A stretch of 64,000 nucleotides of DNA, from NCBI GenBank assembly GCA_016790705.1, contig JAEUOT010000058.1, forward strand, positions 124,001 through 188,000, read 5' to 3'. The DNA is from Hydrogenophaga sp. GTDB lineage: Bacteria > Pseudomonadota > Gammaproteobacteria > Burkholderiales > Burkholderiaceae_C. Made by a program: the position numbers and the translations under genes. Positions within the stretch are counted from its first letter, which is position 1; each line of letters opens with the position of its first letter. This document shows, in pieces, positions 44,578 to 53,456 of this stretch. Below the pieces are notes generated by a model, which worked only from the letters and a program-made list of their open reading frames with translations, ran no database searches and was not told the origin of the DNA.

Positions 44578-45638
44578 AGGATATGGTGATCCAGATTCTC
44601 GATAAAGCGCTCAGATATACCCTTGAAAATTTCTCTTGCCTGTGCTCGCGTTGTCGTATAGCTGCCTTTCAGGGTCACGGTGATCATCGGTGAGTGAAGT
44701 GACTGGGACTTTGGGGCGAGGCTCGCAAGATGCTTAATAGTTCCGAGGCTTGGGTTGTATTCCCTGCTTGGAAAAAAATCCCTGAGAACCCGTGAAATTT
44801 CGCTGGGAATTTTGTCTTGGATAGATGCGTATGCTTCCACTACTCGAACATTGCCTGACTCGGATTTTTCTTTGTGTTGCTGGGTAACGTAGCCAAGGAA
44901 CCCAATTTTTTGGTTTCTTCGGAAGCTTTCGTTAATCTCAGATGGGTCCTCTGCTAGGCGAAGGCCATTGTTTATTTCATTTTGCCAAACTTTCAAGGCT
45001 TCTCCAATGTTCTTAATTGCCCATATTGAAAATATGTCAATTGACATCGGCATTAGAAAGAAGTCGGCGGAAAGTAGGATGGATCTGTTAATTGCACCCA
45101 GGGATGGGCCCATGTCGAAGAAAATAAAATCGTAATCCTTGCTTGCTTTGGAGATTAGGTCGGAAAAAACAAAAGTAGTCTTCAGTCCCCTGATTCCTCC
45201 TGCTTTTGCGTCGCGCCAGTCTTGAGCAAGCAGGTCTTCTTTGAGTGCTAGTCTTGGGTCTCCGATGATGATGTCAAAACCGAAATTCTTTGTTTTTCTA
45301 ATCGGTAGATTATCGGAATATCCTTTTCCAATGGAAAGGGGGTGTATTACATTGAAAATGGTGTTTGCTATGGGGTCTCCGGAGTAAATCTCCGTAAACT
45401 CATCATCTGTGAGTGCGTATTGAGTGAGGTTGCACTGCGGGTCTGCATCCACCACTAAAATGCGAAGCTTGTCTACTAAAGAGAGCTGGGCGGCTAGATT
45501 TGCTACCAAGGTTGTTTTTCCAACACCTCCTTTGTTGTTGAAAAAACAGATTGCCTTTGCAGACTTTTGTCCAAGTGCGTCAAACCTTCTTTTGAGTTCG
45601 GTGGTTCTAGCGGTGGAGATGCGCGTACGAGTAGTCAT
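44574..45638 (-). CDS. ParA/Soj-like ATPase paired with SIR2 protein
   Basis: A 354-residue ParA-family ATPase: deviant Walker A NNKGGVGKTT (residues 34-43), ADPQCNLTQ (A'), and DYDFIFFDMGPSLGAINRS with the Walker B Asp. N-terminal 25 residues look like a short helix. Middle and C-terminal parts lack a ParB-like partner in the window. It is 18 bases after the glnS stop on the same strand and overlaps the SIR2 gene by 4 bases. ParA ATPases can position or assemble partners; in a defence unit it may sense or organise the SIR2 effector. A partition role is unlikely, as no parB or parS is seen. Confidence 0.85.
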   Translation of the reverse strand: MTTRTRISTARTTELKRRFDALGQKSAKAICFFNNKGGVGKTTLVANLAAQLSLVDKLRILVVDADPQCNLTQYALTDDEFTEIYSGDPIANTIFNVIHPLSIGKGYSDNLPIRKTKNFGFDIIIGDPRLALKEDLLAQDWRDAKAGGIRGLKTTFVFSDLISKASKDYDFIFFDMGPSLGAINRSILLSADFFLMPMSIDIFSIWAIKNIGEALKVWQNEINNGLRLAEDPSEINESFRRNQKIGFLGYVTQQHKEKSESGNVRVVEAYASIQDKIPSEISRVLRDFFPSREYNPSLGTIKHLASLAPKSQSLHSPMITVTLKGSYTTTRAQAREIFKGISERFIENLDHHIL

Positions 45639-45656
45639 TTGTCGTCCTATCTTGGA

Positions 45657-47516
<1,860 letters not shown>

Positions 47517-47582
47517 TCGCCCATTCTAGGGCGGCGAATGAGGGGAACCCAGGCTTCGTCAGGTCTCGAACCTGTGCCCCGC

Positions 47583-48422
47583 CTAGAGGTTGTTCGACTT
47601 GTGGATGTATGAGGTGATGGACTCGACGTTCTGGTCGGGGCCAAGGTGAAGCTTGATCAGGATGTCGCGACGATTCCCTTTGATCCCCTCGCCGCGGTGG
47701 GTCGAGAAAACGATGTCGCTGGCCGACTCGTCGACATTCCCTTCACCAAGACCGCGCAGAAACGCCAATGCCCTGTCTCTGCTGGTCCCGACCGGCAGAC
47801 GGCTGGCGACGATGCTGCTGGTGTCGGCGCGCTGGCTGGCCACATTGGGGATCCGTGTGGCGTACATCTCATTCAGCCATGCTGCTTCGTTGTGTGTGGT
47901 GAGCGTTGGTTGGGCGGGTGCCTCCTTCTGGTCCAAAAGACAGGCCTGGACCCATGGCTGCGCGGCGAGTGCCTCAAGTGAGGGGTCTGGACGCTTGACG
48001 CGGACGAAATCGGCGTAGCAACGGCCATCCTTGCCATCCAGATCGCCGAGCTTGCCGCCGCACAGACGCAAGGGTCGATCAATGGTGTCCCAGCCGACAT
48101 CGCACTCAGTGCGTGTTTCTCTGCTGAGGCGCCCGCAAATGCGGATGCGCCGCGCTTCGACAGGGGAAATCGCTTCGGCCACGACCCTGCCTTGGTATTC
48201 GTCGTACGTGGCGACATGCGACCAGGTGCCGCAGATCCGATTTCCACGCTGTAGCAACAGGTAGCGGCTGCACAGGTCGGGTGTGTCATGGCGCCCGCAG
48301 GACTCCCAACTGCCCGCGAACGGTGCAGACACCTTGGACTTGCCCCCGCTGATGGTGTTCGTCGGTTGAGCGCCTGCGGCCATCGCAAACGCGATCAACA
48401 TCAGGAAAAAGACTTTCTTCAT
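47583..48422 (-). CDS. Secreted hypothetical protein near effector module C
   Basis: A 279-residue protein with a signal peptide (KKVFFLMLIAFAMAAGAQ). The mature part has many Cys (SWESCGRHDTPDLCSRYLLL, NRICGTW, RRIRICGRLSRETRTECDVGWD, LRLCGGKLGDLDGKDGRCYAD), suggesting disulfide bonds. It lies 98 bases after the second lipoprotein of module C, on the same strand, so it may be part of that locus. ATG 48422 (MKKVFF) is used; the frame opens earlier. No family recognised. Confidence 0.65.
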   Translation of the reverse strand: MKKVFFLMLIAFAMAAGAQPTNTISGGKSKVSAPFAGSWESCGRHDTPDLCSRYLLLQRGNRICGTWSHVATYDEYQGRVVAEAISPVEARRIRICGRLSRETRTECDVGWDTIDRPLRLCGGKLGDLDGKDGRCYADFVRVKRPDPSLEALAAQPWVQACLLDQKEAPAQPTLTTHNEAAWLNEMYATRIPNVASQRADTSSIVASRLPVGTSRDRALAFLRGLGEGNVDESASDIVFSTHRGEGIKGNRRDILIKLHLGPDQNVESITSYIHKSNNL

Positions 48423-48520
48423 TGGTTGACTCGCCTCTGTCGTTGAATGCAGAGAACAGGTTAGCCGTCGTGCGGCTGAGGTTGCCATGGCTTTGCCTCA
48501 GCTTGTGCCATAGGGCGTGA

Positions 48521-49105
48521 TTACCGTGTCCATCCCCGGCGTTTCACCCACTCGGGGTCGTCGACCATATGGGACATGAATGATCCAAGGTCGTCGTCCT
48601 TGTAGCGGCGCACGCAACGCGGGTCCGATGCAGATGCACCCAGCGGCCACCAGCCGGACGGAGCCTTTTCTGCGGTGATCGCCATCTGGTCGTTGGCTTC
48701 AACATCTCTGCCCATCGCGAACTGCAGGAACGCTCCTTTGTCCGTCGTGACAAACATGTTCTGCTGCGCGGAGACGGAAACCGTCTGTGTCATGAACCGT
48801 TTGTAGTCCTGGGGGTTTTCAGGGTGTTGAAACTGCACTTGACCTTGCCGGGTGCCGATGGCCACGTAGACGTATCCGGGGTTGTCTTCAGCCTTCCCCT
48901 GGAATCTGTGGAAGCCTGCTGACCCGCAAAGCGATATCACGCGCTGGTCTGTCAGTTCGCAGGAGAAGCCCGCGACTTCCTGCGGCTTGCACAGGTGGCG
49001 CTCCGTGCCGCGGGAGGCTGTTGGGCCAGTTGCACATGCGCTCATGGACGACGCAGCGATACCGACAGCAAGCGCTGCCGAAAAGAGGCGAGATGATTGA
49101 TTCAT
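48521..49105 (-). CDS. Second lipoprotein of module C (immunity paralogue)
   Basis: A 194-residue predicted lipoprotein (signal peptide SRLFSAALAVGIAASSMSACATGP, lipobox MSAC). It is clearly related to the lipoprotein at 50298: both show C-KPQE, FSCEL.D.R..S.C, F.G...DNPGY.Y...GT..G.VQ, P.NP.DYK, all in the same order. So the two arose by duplication. It lies 110 bases downstream of the GH19 effector. As in other toxin loci, an extra copy could be a second antidote against related toxins of rivals. Confidence 0.75.
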   Translation of the reverse strand: MNQSSRLFSAALAVGIAASSMSACATGPTASRGTERHLCKPQEVAGFSCELTDQRVISLCGSAGFHRFQGKAEDNPGYVYVAIGTRQGQVQFQHPENPQDYKRFMTQTVSVSAQQNMFVTTDKGAFLQFAMGRDVEANDQMAITAEKAPSGWWPLGASASDPRCVRRYKDDDLGSFMSHMVDDPEWVKRRGWTR

Positions 49106-49142
49106 GTTGTGAATTCGATCCGCTGACCGTGGTCGCGGCGTG

Positions 49143-49199
49143 TGTGACAAGCGGTCGATTGTGTCTTTCTCGTTGTGCGCTGGAATCCCGCAAACTGGG
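49143..49199. repeat. Duplicated upstream segment, copy near second lipoprotein
   Basis: 57 bases that match 50968-51024 at 50 positions, each copy lying about 35-40 bases before the start of a lipoprotein gene (49105 and 50933). It shows that the duplication covered the upstream region as well as the gene and that the effector lies between the two copies. It overlaps part of the intergenic space after the GH19 gene, including no other element. Confidence 0.85.
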
Positions 49200-49215
49200 T
49201 GCGTCTGCGGCGAGA

Positions 49216-50301
49216 TCAGTGAGTGAGCGCAGGTTCCTGCACGCGAACCGGCTCGGGTGCCGACGGGGCCGTTGCACGTTGAACCGGCGCCTTGTCCGCC
49301 TGCACCATGCGGCCCACAGACTCGTCCACCCCGGTGTTGGCCGCCACCTTTGCGTCGATCTGCGTTTCGCGCAACGGCTCGCCCTTGGCCTGTTGGGCGA
49401 ATCGGATCTGGCCGTCGACGACCTTGAGGCCGGTGATGTCGGTCATGCCCTGTTCGCGGGCCGACTGGGCGACGGCGAAGACGGTGTTGTCCATGCCCCG
49501 GTCCCAGGGAAGCTTGGCCTTGTCGGCCAACGCCCGGACATGGCGCTCGGCGTCCCGCAACAGTTCGCGGCTGGTGTCGTTGAGCTGGGACAGCGCTTCG
49601 GGGTGACGGTAGAGCGCGTCCTGGAGATAGCCTTTGTCGAGGGCGGCGGCCCAGGCGGTGGCGTTGGCTTGGCGGTCTTCGAGACCTTTGACTTTTCCGC
49701 AGATATCGCCCGTGTTGATGATCGAGCCTGCGTCGGTGACGCTGCCTCGATCTTTGGTCTTTGGCTGGACGTTGTCCTTCCAGTAACGAACGGCCAGTGT
49801 TTCGGCGTTGCCCTGGTCTGCTGCAAGGTCAGGCCGGTTGACAAGGTCCAGGCCAGTTTTTTGCTGATAGTTCGTGTAGTTGTCTCTGCCGGTCAACTGG
49901 ATGTAGCCACGACCGCGGTACTGGTAGCCGTCATCAGGTTCAGAGTTGCCGAGGTTCTTCTCACCCCATGCGCCACCGTAGATCTTGTTGGCAATGGCCT
50001 GGTGCCGCTGCTGAGGGTCTTCGATGGCCGCCAGTTCTCCGGCTTCTTTCTCGGTCAATACGTTGCGGGGCGGTACCTTGCCTCCGCCTTTGAAGGTGTC
50101 CCACAGGACGGAGCCCCGGTAGTTCAGGTTCTCTTCCAGTCGAGAGAAGTTCTGGCTCTCGTGCTGCGTCTGCCCCATGAAATTTGCCAGTTCCTTCGTA
50201 TCGGTGATGCCGCTGCGGTAGGCAGTCACCAACAGTGACTCGGCCCGCTCCCGCTGTCGAGCCGTGGCAAGCCCCGGAACCACGGGGTCGTTGGCGCTCA
50301 T
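49216..50301 (-). CDS. Predicted X-T4SS-like effector C: GH19 muramidase/chitinase-like plus XVIPCD
   Basis: A 361-residue protein without signal peptide. Residues about 15-230 are a glycoside hydrolase family 19 domain: FMGQTQHESQNFSRLEENLNY (catalytic Glu48 and following Glu), KIYGGAWGEKNLGN, YQYRGRGYIQLTGRDNY and the substrate-binding LAADQGNAETLAVRYWKD. GH19 endolysins and the Xanthomonas effector XAC2609 cut peptidoglycan. Residues about 242-336 match the XVIPCD plan (LLRDAERHVRALADKA, MDNTVFAVAQSAREQGMTDITGLK, GQIRFAQQ, PLRETQIDAKVAANTGVDES). The end is QEPALTH. ATG 50301 overlaps the lipoprotein stop codon (ATGA), coupling antidote and toxin. Confidence 0.78.
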   Translation of the reverse strand: MSANDPVVPGLATARQRERAESLLVTAYRSGITDTKELANFMGQTQHESQNFSRLEENLNYRGSVLWDTFKGGGKVPPRNVLTEKEAGELAAIEDPQQRHQAIANKIYGGAWGEKNLGNSEPDDGYQYRGRGYIQLTGRDNYTNYQQKTGLDLVNRPDLAADQGNAETLAVRYWKDNVQPKTKDRGSVTDAGSIINTGDICGKVKGLEDRQANATAWAAALDKGYLQDALYRHPEALSQLNDTSRELLRDAERHVRALADKAKLPWDRGMDNTVFAVAQSAREQGMTDITGLKVVDGQIRFAQQAKGEPLRETQIDAKVAANTGVDESVGRMVQADKAPVQRATAPSAPEPVRVQEPALTH

Positions 50302-50933
50302 GGTTGTTTGGCTTTGGCTTTTTCGGCTTCGCCTCGTTCTCGCTGTGGGTCCATCCAGGCTGAATCGTGCATGACTCCTGCGCCAAGGTAGCCGTCGAAC
50401 TCCAGCACGCGTTTGCATGCGCGCTTCTTGTCATTTGGTTTGATGGGCCAGCCGTCGGGCAAATTCTCAGGGGTCCATCGACCTGCCCCACCTTGTGGTT
50501 CGGATACCTCCTGTTCTGAGAAGAAGAAAAACTCTCCTTTCTCGGACGTGACAAACAGGTACGGAATGACGTGGGCGGATACGCCTTTGAAGAAGTGCTT
50601 TTTGTAGTCGTAGGGGTTGGGGGGGTAGCTGTACTGCACCACGCCTTCAGGTGTGCCGACGACCAGATAGGCGTAGCCCGGGTTGTCTTTGGGCTGTCCC
50701 TTGAACGTCGAGAGTTCCGGCGATGTGCACATGGACAACAGCCGGTGGTCTTGCAACTCGCAGGAGAAACGGACGGATTCTTGGGGTTTGCAGTTGTGGG
50801 TCGCGGGCGTCGCGCTTTGGGTGGCGGATGCCGTGGAGGGGCCTGCAGCACAGGCGCTCAGTGAAACCGCCGTGACGACGCCCAACAGTACGGTGGCCGC
50901 AGCGAGGCCGCGAAAGCGTGGTGATTTGTTCAT
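50298..50933 (-). CDS. Predicted lipoprotein, candidate immunity protein of module C
   Basis: A 211-residue lipoprotein with signal peptide NKSPRFRGLAAATVLLGVVTAVSLSACAAGPS (lipobox LSAC). Mature domain with conserved Cys pairs, related to the paralogue at 48521 but not to the module A and B lipoproteins. Translation is coupled to the GH19 effector (4-base overlap), so it is made with it. In Xanthomonas, the GH19 effector XAC2609 is neutralised by the lipoprotein XAC2610 encoded beside it; the present gene holds the same place. Confidence 0.78.
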   Translation of the reverse strand: MNKSPRFRGLAAATVLLGVVTAVSLSACAAGPSTASATQSATPATHNCKPQESVRFSCELQDHRLLSMCTSPELSTFKGQPKDNPGYAYLVVGTPEGVVQYSYPPNPYDYKKHFFKGVSAHVIPYLFVTSEKGEFFFFSEQEVSEPQGGAGRWTPENLPDGWPIKPNDKKRACKRVLEFDGYLGAGVMHDSAWMDPQRERGEAEKAKAKQP

Positions 50934-50967
50934 GTTGCGTGCATCCGCCGGTGTGTTCTGGCGGTGG

Positions 50968-51024
50968 TGTGACAGGCGGTCGATTGTGCCTTTCTCGACG
51001 TGCACTGCAATCCCGCAAACGGGG
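50968..51024. repeat. Duplicated upstream segment, copy near first lipoprotein
   Basis: The second copy of the 57-base segment (see 49143-49199), about 35 bases upstream of the 50933 start codon, likely holding the promoter of module C. Seven mismatches to the other copy. Confidence 0.85.
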
Positions 51025-51085
51025 CAACCATTCGTAAGGGTTGAGAGCGGAAACAAGCGTTTCAGACGCCTGCTCACCAAAATTA

Positions 51086-51105
51086 TTTCTGTCTTGACAG
51101 AAATT
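51086..51105. promoter_or_regulatory. Operator 1 for the GbsR/MarR regulator
   Basis: A perfect 20-bp palindrome, ATTTCTGTC-TT-GACAGAAAT, contains a TTGACA (51095-51100). It lies 25 bases before the start codon of the regulator gene and recurs with two inner changes at 51688-51707 before the regulated operon. Two such sites next to an autoregulated MarR-like gene are the expected binding pattern. Confidence 0.8.
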
Positions 51106-51129
51106 TCCACCAGGCGCACCATCCCGCCC

Positions 51130-51657
51130 ATGGAACTGACCGACACCGCACGACGCTTCGTGGTCCACTGGGGCGAGATGGGCACTGCTTGGGGCGTGAA
51201 CCGCACCGTGGCGCAGATTCACGCGCTGCTTTTCTTTCACGGCCGCCCGTTGCACGCTGAGGACATCTCGACCACGCTGGTGGTCGCGCGCTCCAATGTG
51301 AGCACCAGCCTGCGCGAGCTGCAGAACTGGGGCCTGATCCGGCAGACGCAGGTACTGGGCGACCGGCGCGACTACTTCGAAACTTCCTCCGACGTCTGGG
51401 AGCTGTTCCGCACCATCGTGCGCCAGCGCAAGGAGCGCGAGTTCCAGCCGACGGTGCAGATGCTGCAGTCGCTGGTCAGTACCCCGGAGTTCGAGAAGGA
51501 GTCGCCCGACGCTCAGGACCGGGTGCGCGAGACGCTGCGCTTCATGCAGACGCTGGGCGTGTGGACGGACGAGATGCTGCGGCTCTCGCCGGCGACGCTG
51601 GAGAAGGTGATGCGCCTGGGCGCGTCGGTGCAGAAGTTCGTGCGCTCCGAGACCTGA
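51130..51657 (+). CDS. GbsR/MarR-family transcriptional regulator
   Basis: A 175-residue regulator with the GbsR layout: WGEMGTAWGVNRTVAQIHALLFFHGRPLHAEDIS, the recognition helix region VVARSNVSTSLRELQNWGLI and the wing RQTQVLGDRRDYFET, followed by a helical dimerisation domain. The ATG 51130 sits 25 bases behind operator 1; operator 2 lies before the next gene, so it likely represses both itself and the SDR-DoxX-DUF2269 operon. Ligand unknown. Confidence 0.9.
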   Translation: MELTDTARRFVVHWGEMGTAWGVNRTVAQIHALLFFHGRPLHAEDISTTLVVARSNVSTSLRELQNWGLIRQTQVLGDRRDYFETSSDVWELFRTIVRQRKEREFQPTVQMLQSLVSTPEFEKESPDAQDRVRETLRFMQTLGVWTDEMLRLSPATLEKVMRLGASVQKFVRSET

Positions 51658-51687
51658 GCGGTCGCAGGGGCTTTTTTTTGAGTTCAT

Positions 51688-51707
51688 ATTTCTGTTTTGG
51701 CAGAAAT
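51688..51707. promoter_or_regulatory. Operator 2 before the SDR operon
   Basis: ATTTCTG-TTTTGG-CAGAAAT repeats the outer arms of operator 1 exactly and differs from it only at two inner positions. It lies 26 bases before the SDR gene start. The block of eight T just before it (51672-51679) could end the regulator transcript. Confidence 0.8.
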
Positions 51708-51732
51708 TACGGAAATCAACCAGGAGATGGCG

Positions 51733-52602
51733 ATGAAGGTCTATGTGGTGGGCGCGTCGGGTTTCGTGGGGCGGCATGTCTCGGCCGCGCTGTCGGCGGC
51801 GGGGCACGAGCTGGTGACCGGGCCGCGCGTCGATCTGGCGCAGGCGACGTCGGCGGCCGACTGGCTGCCGCGGCTGCAGGGTGTGGACGCGGTGGTCAAC
51901 GCGGTCGGGGTGTTGCGCGACACGCGGCGGCGCCCGATCTGGCCGACGCACGCGGAGGGGCCTAAGGCCCTGTTCGACGCCTGCGCGCAGGCGGGTGTGC
52001 GGCGCGTGGTGCAGGTGTCGGCGCTGGGCGTGGACAAGAGCGAGACGGTCTACGCGCGCAGCAAGCGCGCGGCCGACGAGCACCTGTGGTCGCTGGTGCG
52101 GGCGGGCCGGCTGGACGCGGTGGTGGTGCGGCCGAGCGTGGTGGTCGGGCCGGGTGGCGCGTCGACCGCGATGTTCCTGACGCTGGCGAAGCTGCCGGCG
52201 GTGATCCTGCCCGGGCCGGTGGCGCGCGGGCTGGCGCAGCCGGTGCATGTGAACGATGTGGCCGAGGCGGTGCGGCGCGCGCTGGAAGGCGAGGCGGACG
52301 CGCTGGTGGCGGGTGGGCCGAACGCGCTGCCCGTGGTCGGGCCGGAGGTGTTCACGCTGCGGGCGCTGATCGCGGGCTGGCGCACGGCGCTGGGTCGTTC
52401 GCCCGCGCTGGTGGCCTTGCTACCGGATGCGCTGAGCCGGCTGAGCGCGCGGATGGGCGACCAGGTGCCGGCGGTGCCTTGGTGCACCGAGGCGATGGCG
52501 CTGCTGGCGCAGCCGAACACGGGCGATGTGCAGCCGCTGACGCGCCTGCTGGGCCGGGCGCCGGTGTCGGTGCGGGACTGGCCAACGGAGCTGCGGGGAT
52601 GA
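51733..52602 (+). CDS. NAD(P)-binding SDR-family protein (atypical)
   Basis: A 289-residue Rossmann-fold protein with the N-terminal KVYVVGASGFVGRHV (GxxGxxG) and AVNAVGVLRDTR and VYARSKRAADEHL (the Y-x-x-x-K position of extended/atypical SDRs) and VVRPSVVVGPGG. Such NmrA-like proteins are often linked to DoxX and DUF2269 genes. The ATG at 51733 follows AGGAG; ATG 51727 is possible. It overlaps the next gene by 4 bases. Confidence 0.88.
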   Translation: MKVYVVGASGFVGRHVSAALSAAGHELVTGPRVDLAQATSAADWLPRLQGVDAVVNAVGVLRDTRRRPIWPTHAEGPKALFDACAQAGVRRVVQVSALGVDKSETVYARSKRAADEHLWSLVRAGRLDAVVVRPSVVVGPGGASTAMFLTLAKLPAVILPGPVARGLAQPVHVNDVAEAVRRALEGEADALVAGGPNALPVVGPEVFTLRALIAGWRTALGRSPALVALLPDALSRLSARMGDQVPAVPWCTEAMALLAQPNTGDVQPLTRLLGRAPVSVRDWPTELRG

Positions 52603-52958
52603 ACCCGCTGGAGCGCTGGAGCCTGGTCGCGCTCTGGTGGGGCACGGCGCTGGTGTCGGTGCTCGGCTGGGGCGGCATCAGCCATGCGCTGGTGAGCGAC
52701 GCGGGGCTGGTGCCGGCGGTCTGGGTGTCGCCGCTGGTGGCGGCGGGCATCGCGCTGGACGTGGCGATGGGTGCCTGGCTGGTCTGGCGGCCCGGTGTGG
52801 CGGCCTGCCGGGCGGGCATCGCGGTGGTGCTGGGCTTCACGGCGCTGGCGACGCTGCTGGTGCCCGGCGCCTGGCTGCACCCGTTCGGGCCGCTGCTGAA
52901 GAACCTGCCGATCCTGGCGCTGATGGCGCGCGGCAGTGGGTGGACGAAGGAACGGTGA
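52599..52958 (+). CDS. DoxX-like membrane protein
   Basis: A 119-residue protein with four membrane segments (LVALWWGTALVSVLGWGG, WVSPLVAAGIALDVAMGAWLVW, AGIAVVLGFTALATLLVPG, LLKNLPILALMARG), as in DoxX-like/SDR-linked integral membrane proteins. It overlaps the SDR gene by 4 bases (ATGA) and shares one base with the following gene (TGATG), so the three are coupled. Confidence 0.78.
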   Translation: MNPLERWSLVALWWGTALVSVLGWGGISHALVSDAGLVPAVWVSPLVAAGIALDVAMGAWLVWRPGVAACRAGIAVVLGFTALATLLVPGAWLHPFGPLLKNLPILALMARGSGWTKER

Positions 52959-53437
52959 TGAATCTCTATCTCTTGCTCAAGACGCTGCACATCGTGTCCA
53001 GCGTGGTGCTGGTCGGCACCGGCTTCGGCTCGGCGTTCTACCTGTTCATGACCCACCGCAGCAGCTCGGTGCCGGCGCTGGCGGTGGTGTCGCGGCTGGT
53101 GGTGAAGGCCGACTGGTGGATGACCACGCCGACGGTGTTGATCCAGCCGGCGACCGGCATCGCGCTGGCGCATCTGGCGGGCTGGCCGCTGAGCACGCCC
53201 TGGATCGCGCTGGCGCTGGGCTTGTATGTGCTCGCGGGGTTGTGCTGGCTGCCGGTGGTGGCGCTGCAGATCCGCATGGCGCGGCTGGCCGACGCTGCGG
53301 CGCGCAACGGGCAGAGCCTGCTGCCGGTGGGCTACTGGCGCATGGCGCGCTGGTGGGAGGGGCTGGGTTATCCGGCCTTCGCGGCGATGGTCGGGGTCTT
53401 CTGGCTGATGGTGTTCAAGCCGCCGCTCTGGGGCTGA
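52958..53437 (+). CDS. DUF2269 family membrane protein
   Basis: A 159-residue protein with about four membrane segments and the family pattern LLKTLHIVSSVVLVGTGFGSAFYLFM, VLIQPATGIALAHLAGWPL, and RMARWWEGLGYPAFAAM. DUF2269 proteins are of unknown function and often encoded with DoxX-like proteins and SDRs. It is the last gene of the regulated operon. Confidence 0.87.
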   Translation: MNLYLLLKTLHIVSSVVLVGTGFGSAFYLFMTHRSSSVPALAVVSRLVVKADWWMTTPTVLIQPATGIALAHLAGWPLSTPWIALALGLYVLAGLCWLPVVALQIRMARLADAAARNGQSLLPVGYWRMARWWEGLGYPAFAAMVGVFWLMVFKPPLWG

Positions 53438-53456
53438 AAGGGCTCGCGCGAATGGG

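Noticed and set aside
44574-45638. Plasmid or chromosome partition locus
   Set aside because: The ATPase is ParA-like, but there is no parB-like gene or parS-like repeat nearby, and it is fused in an operon with a SIR2 protein.
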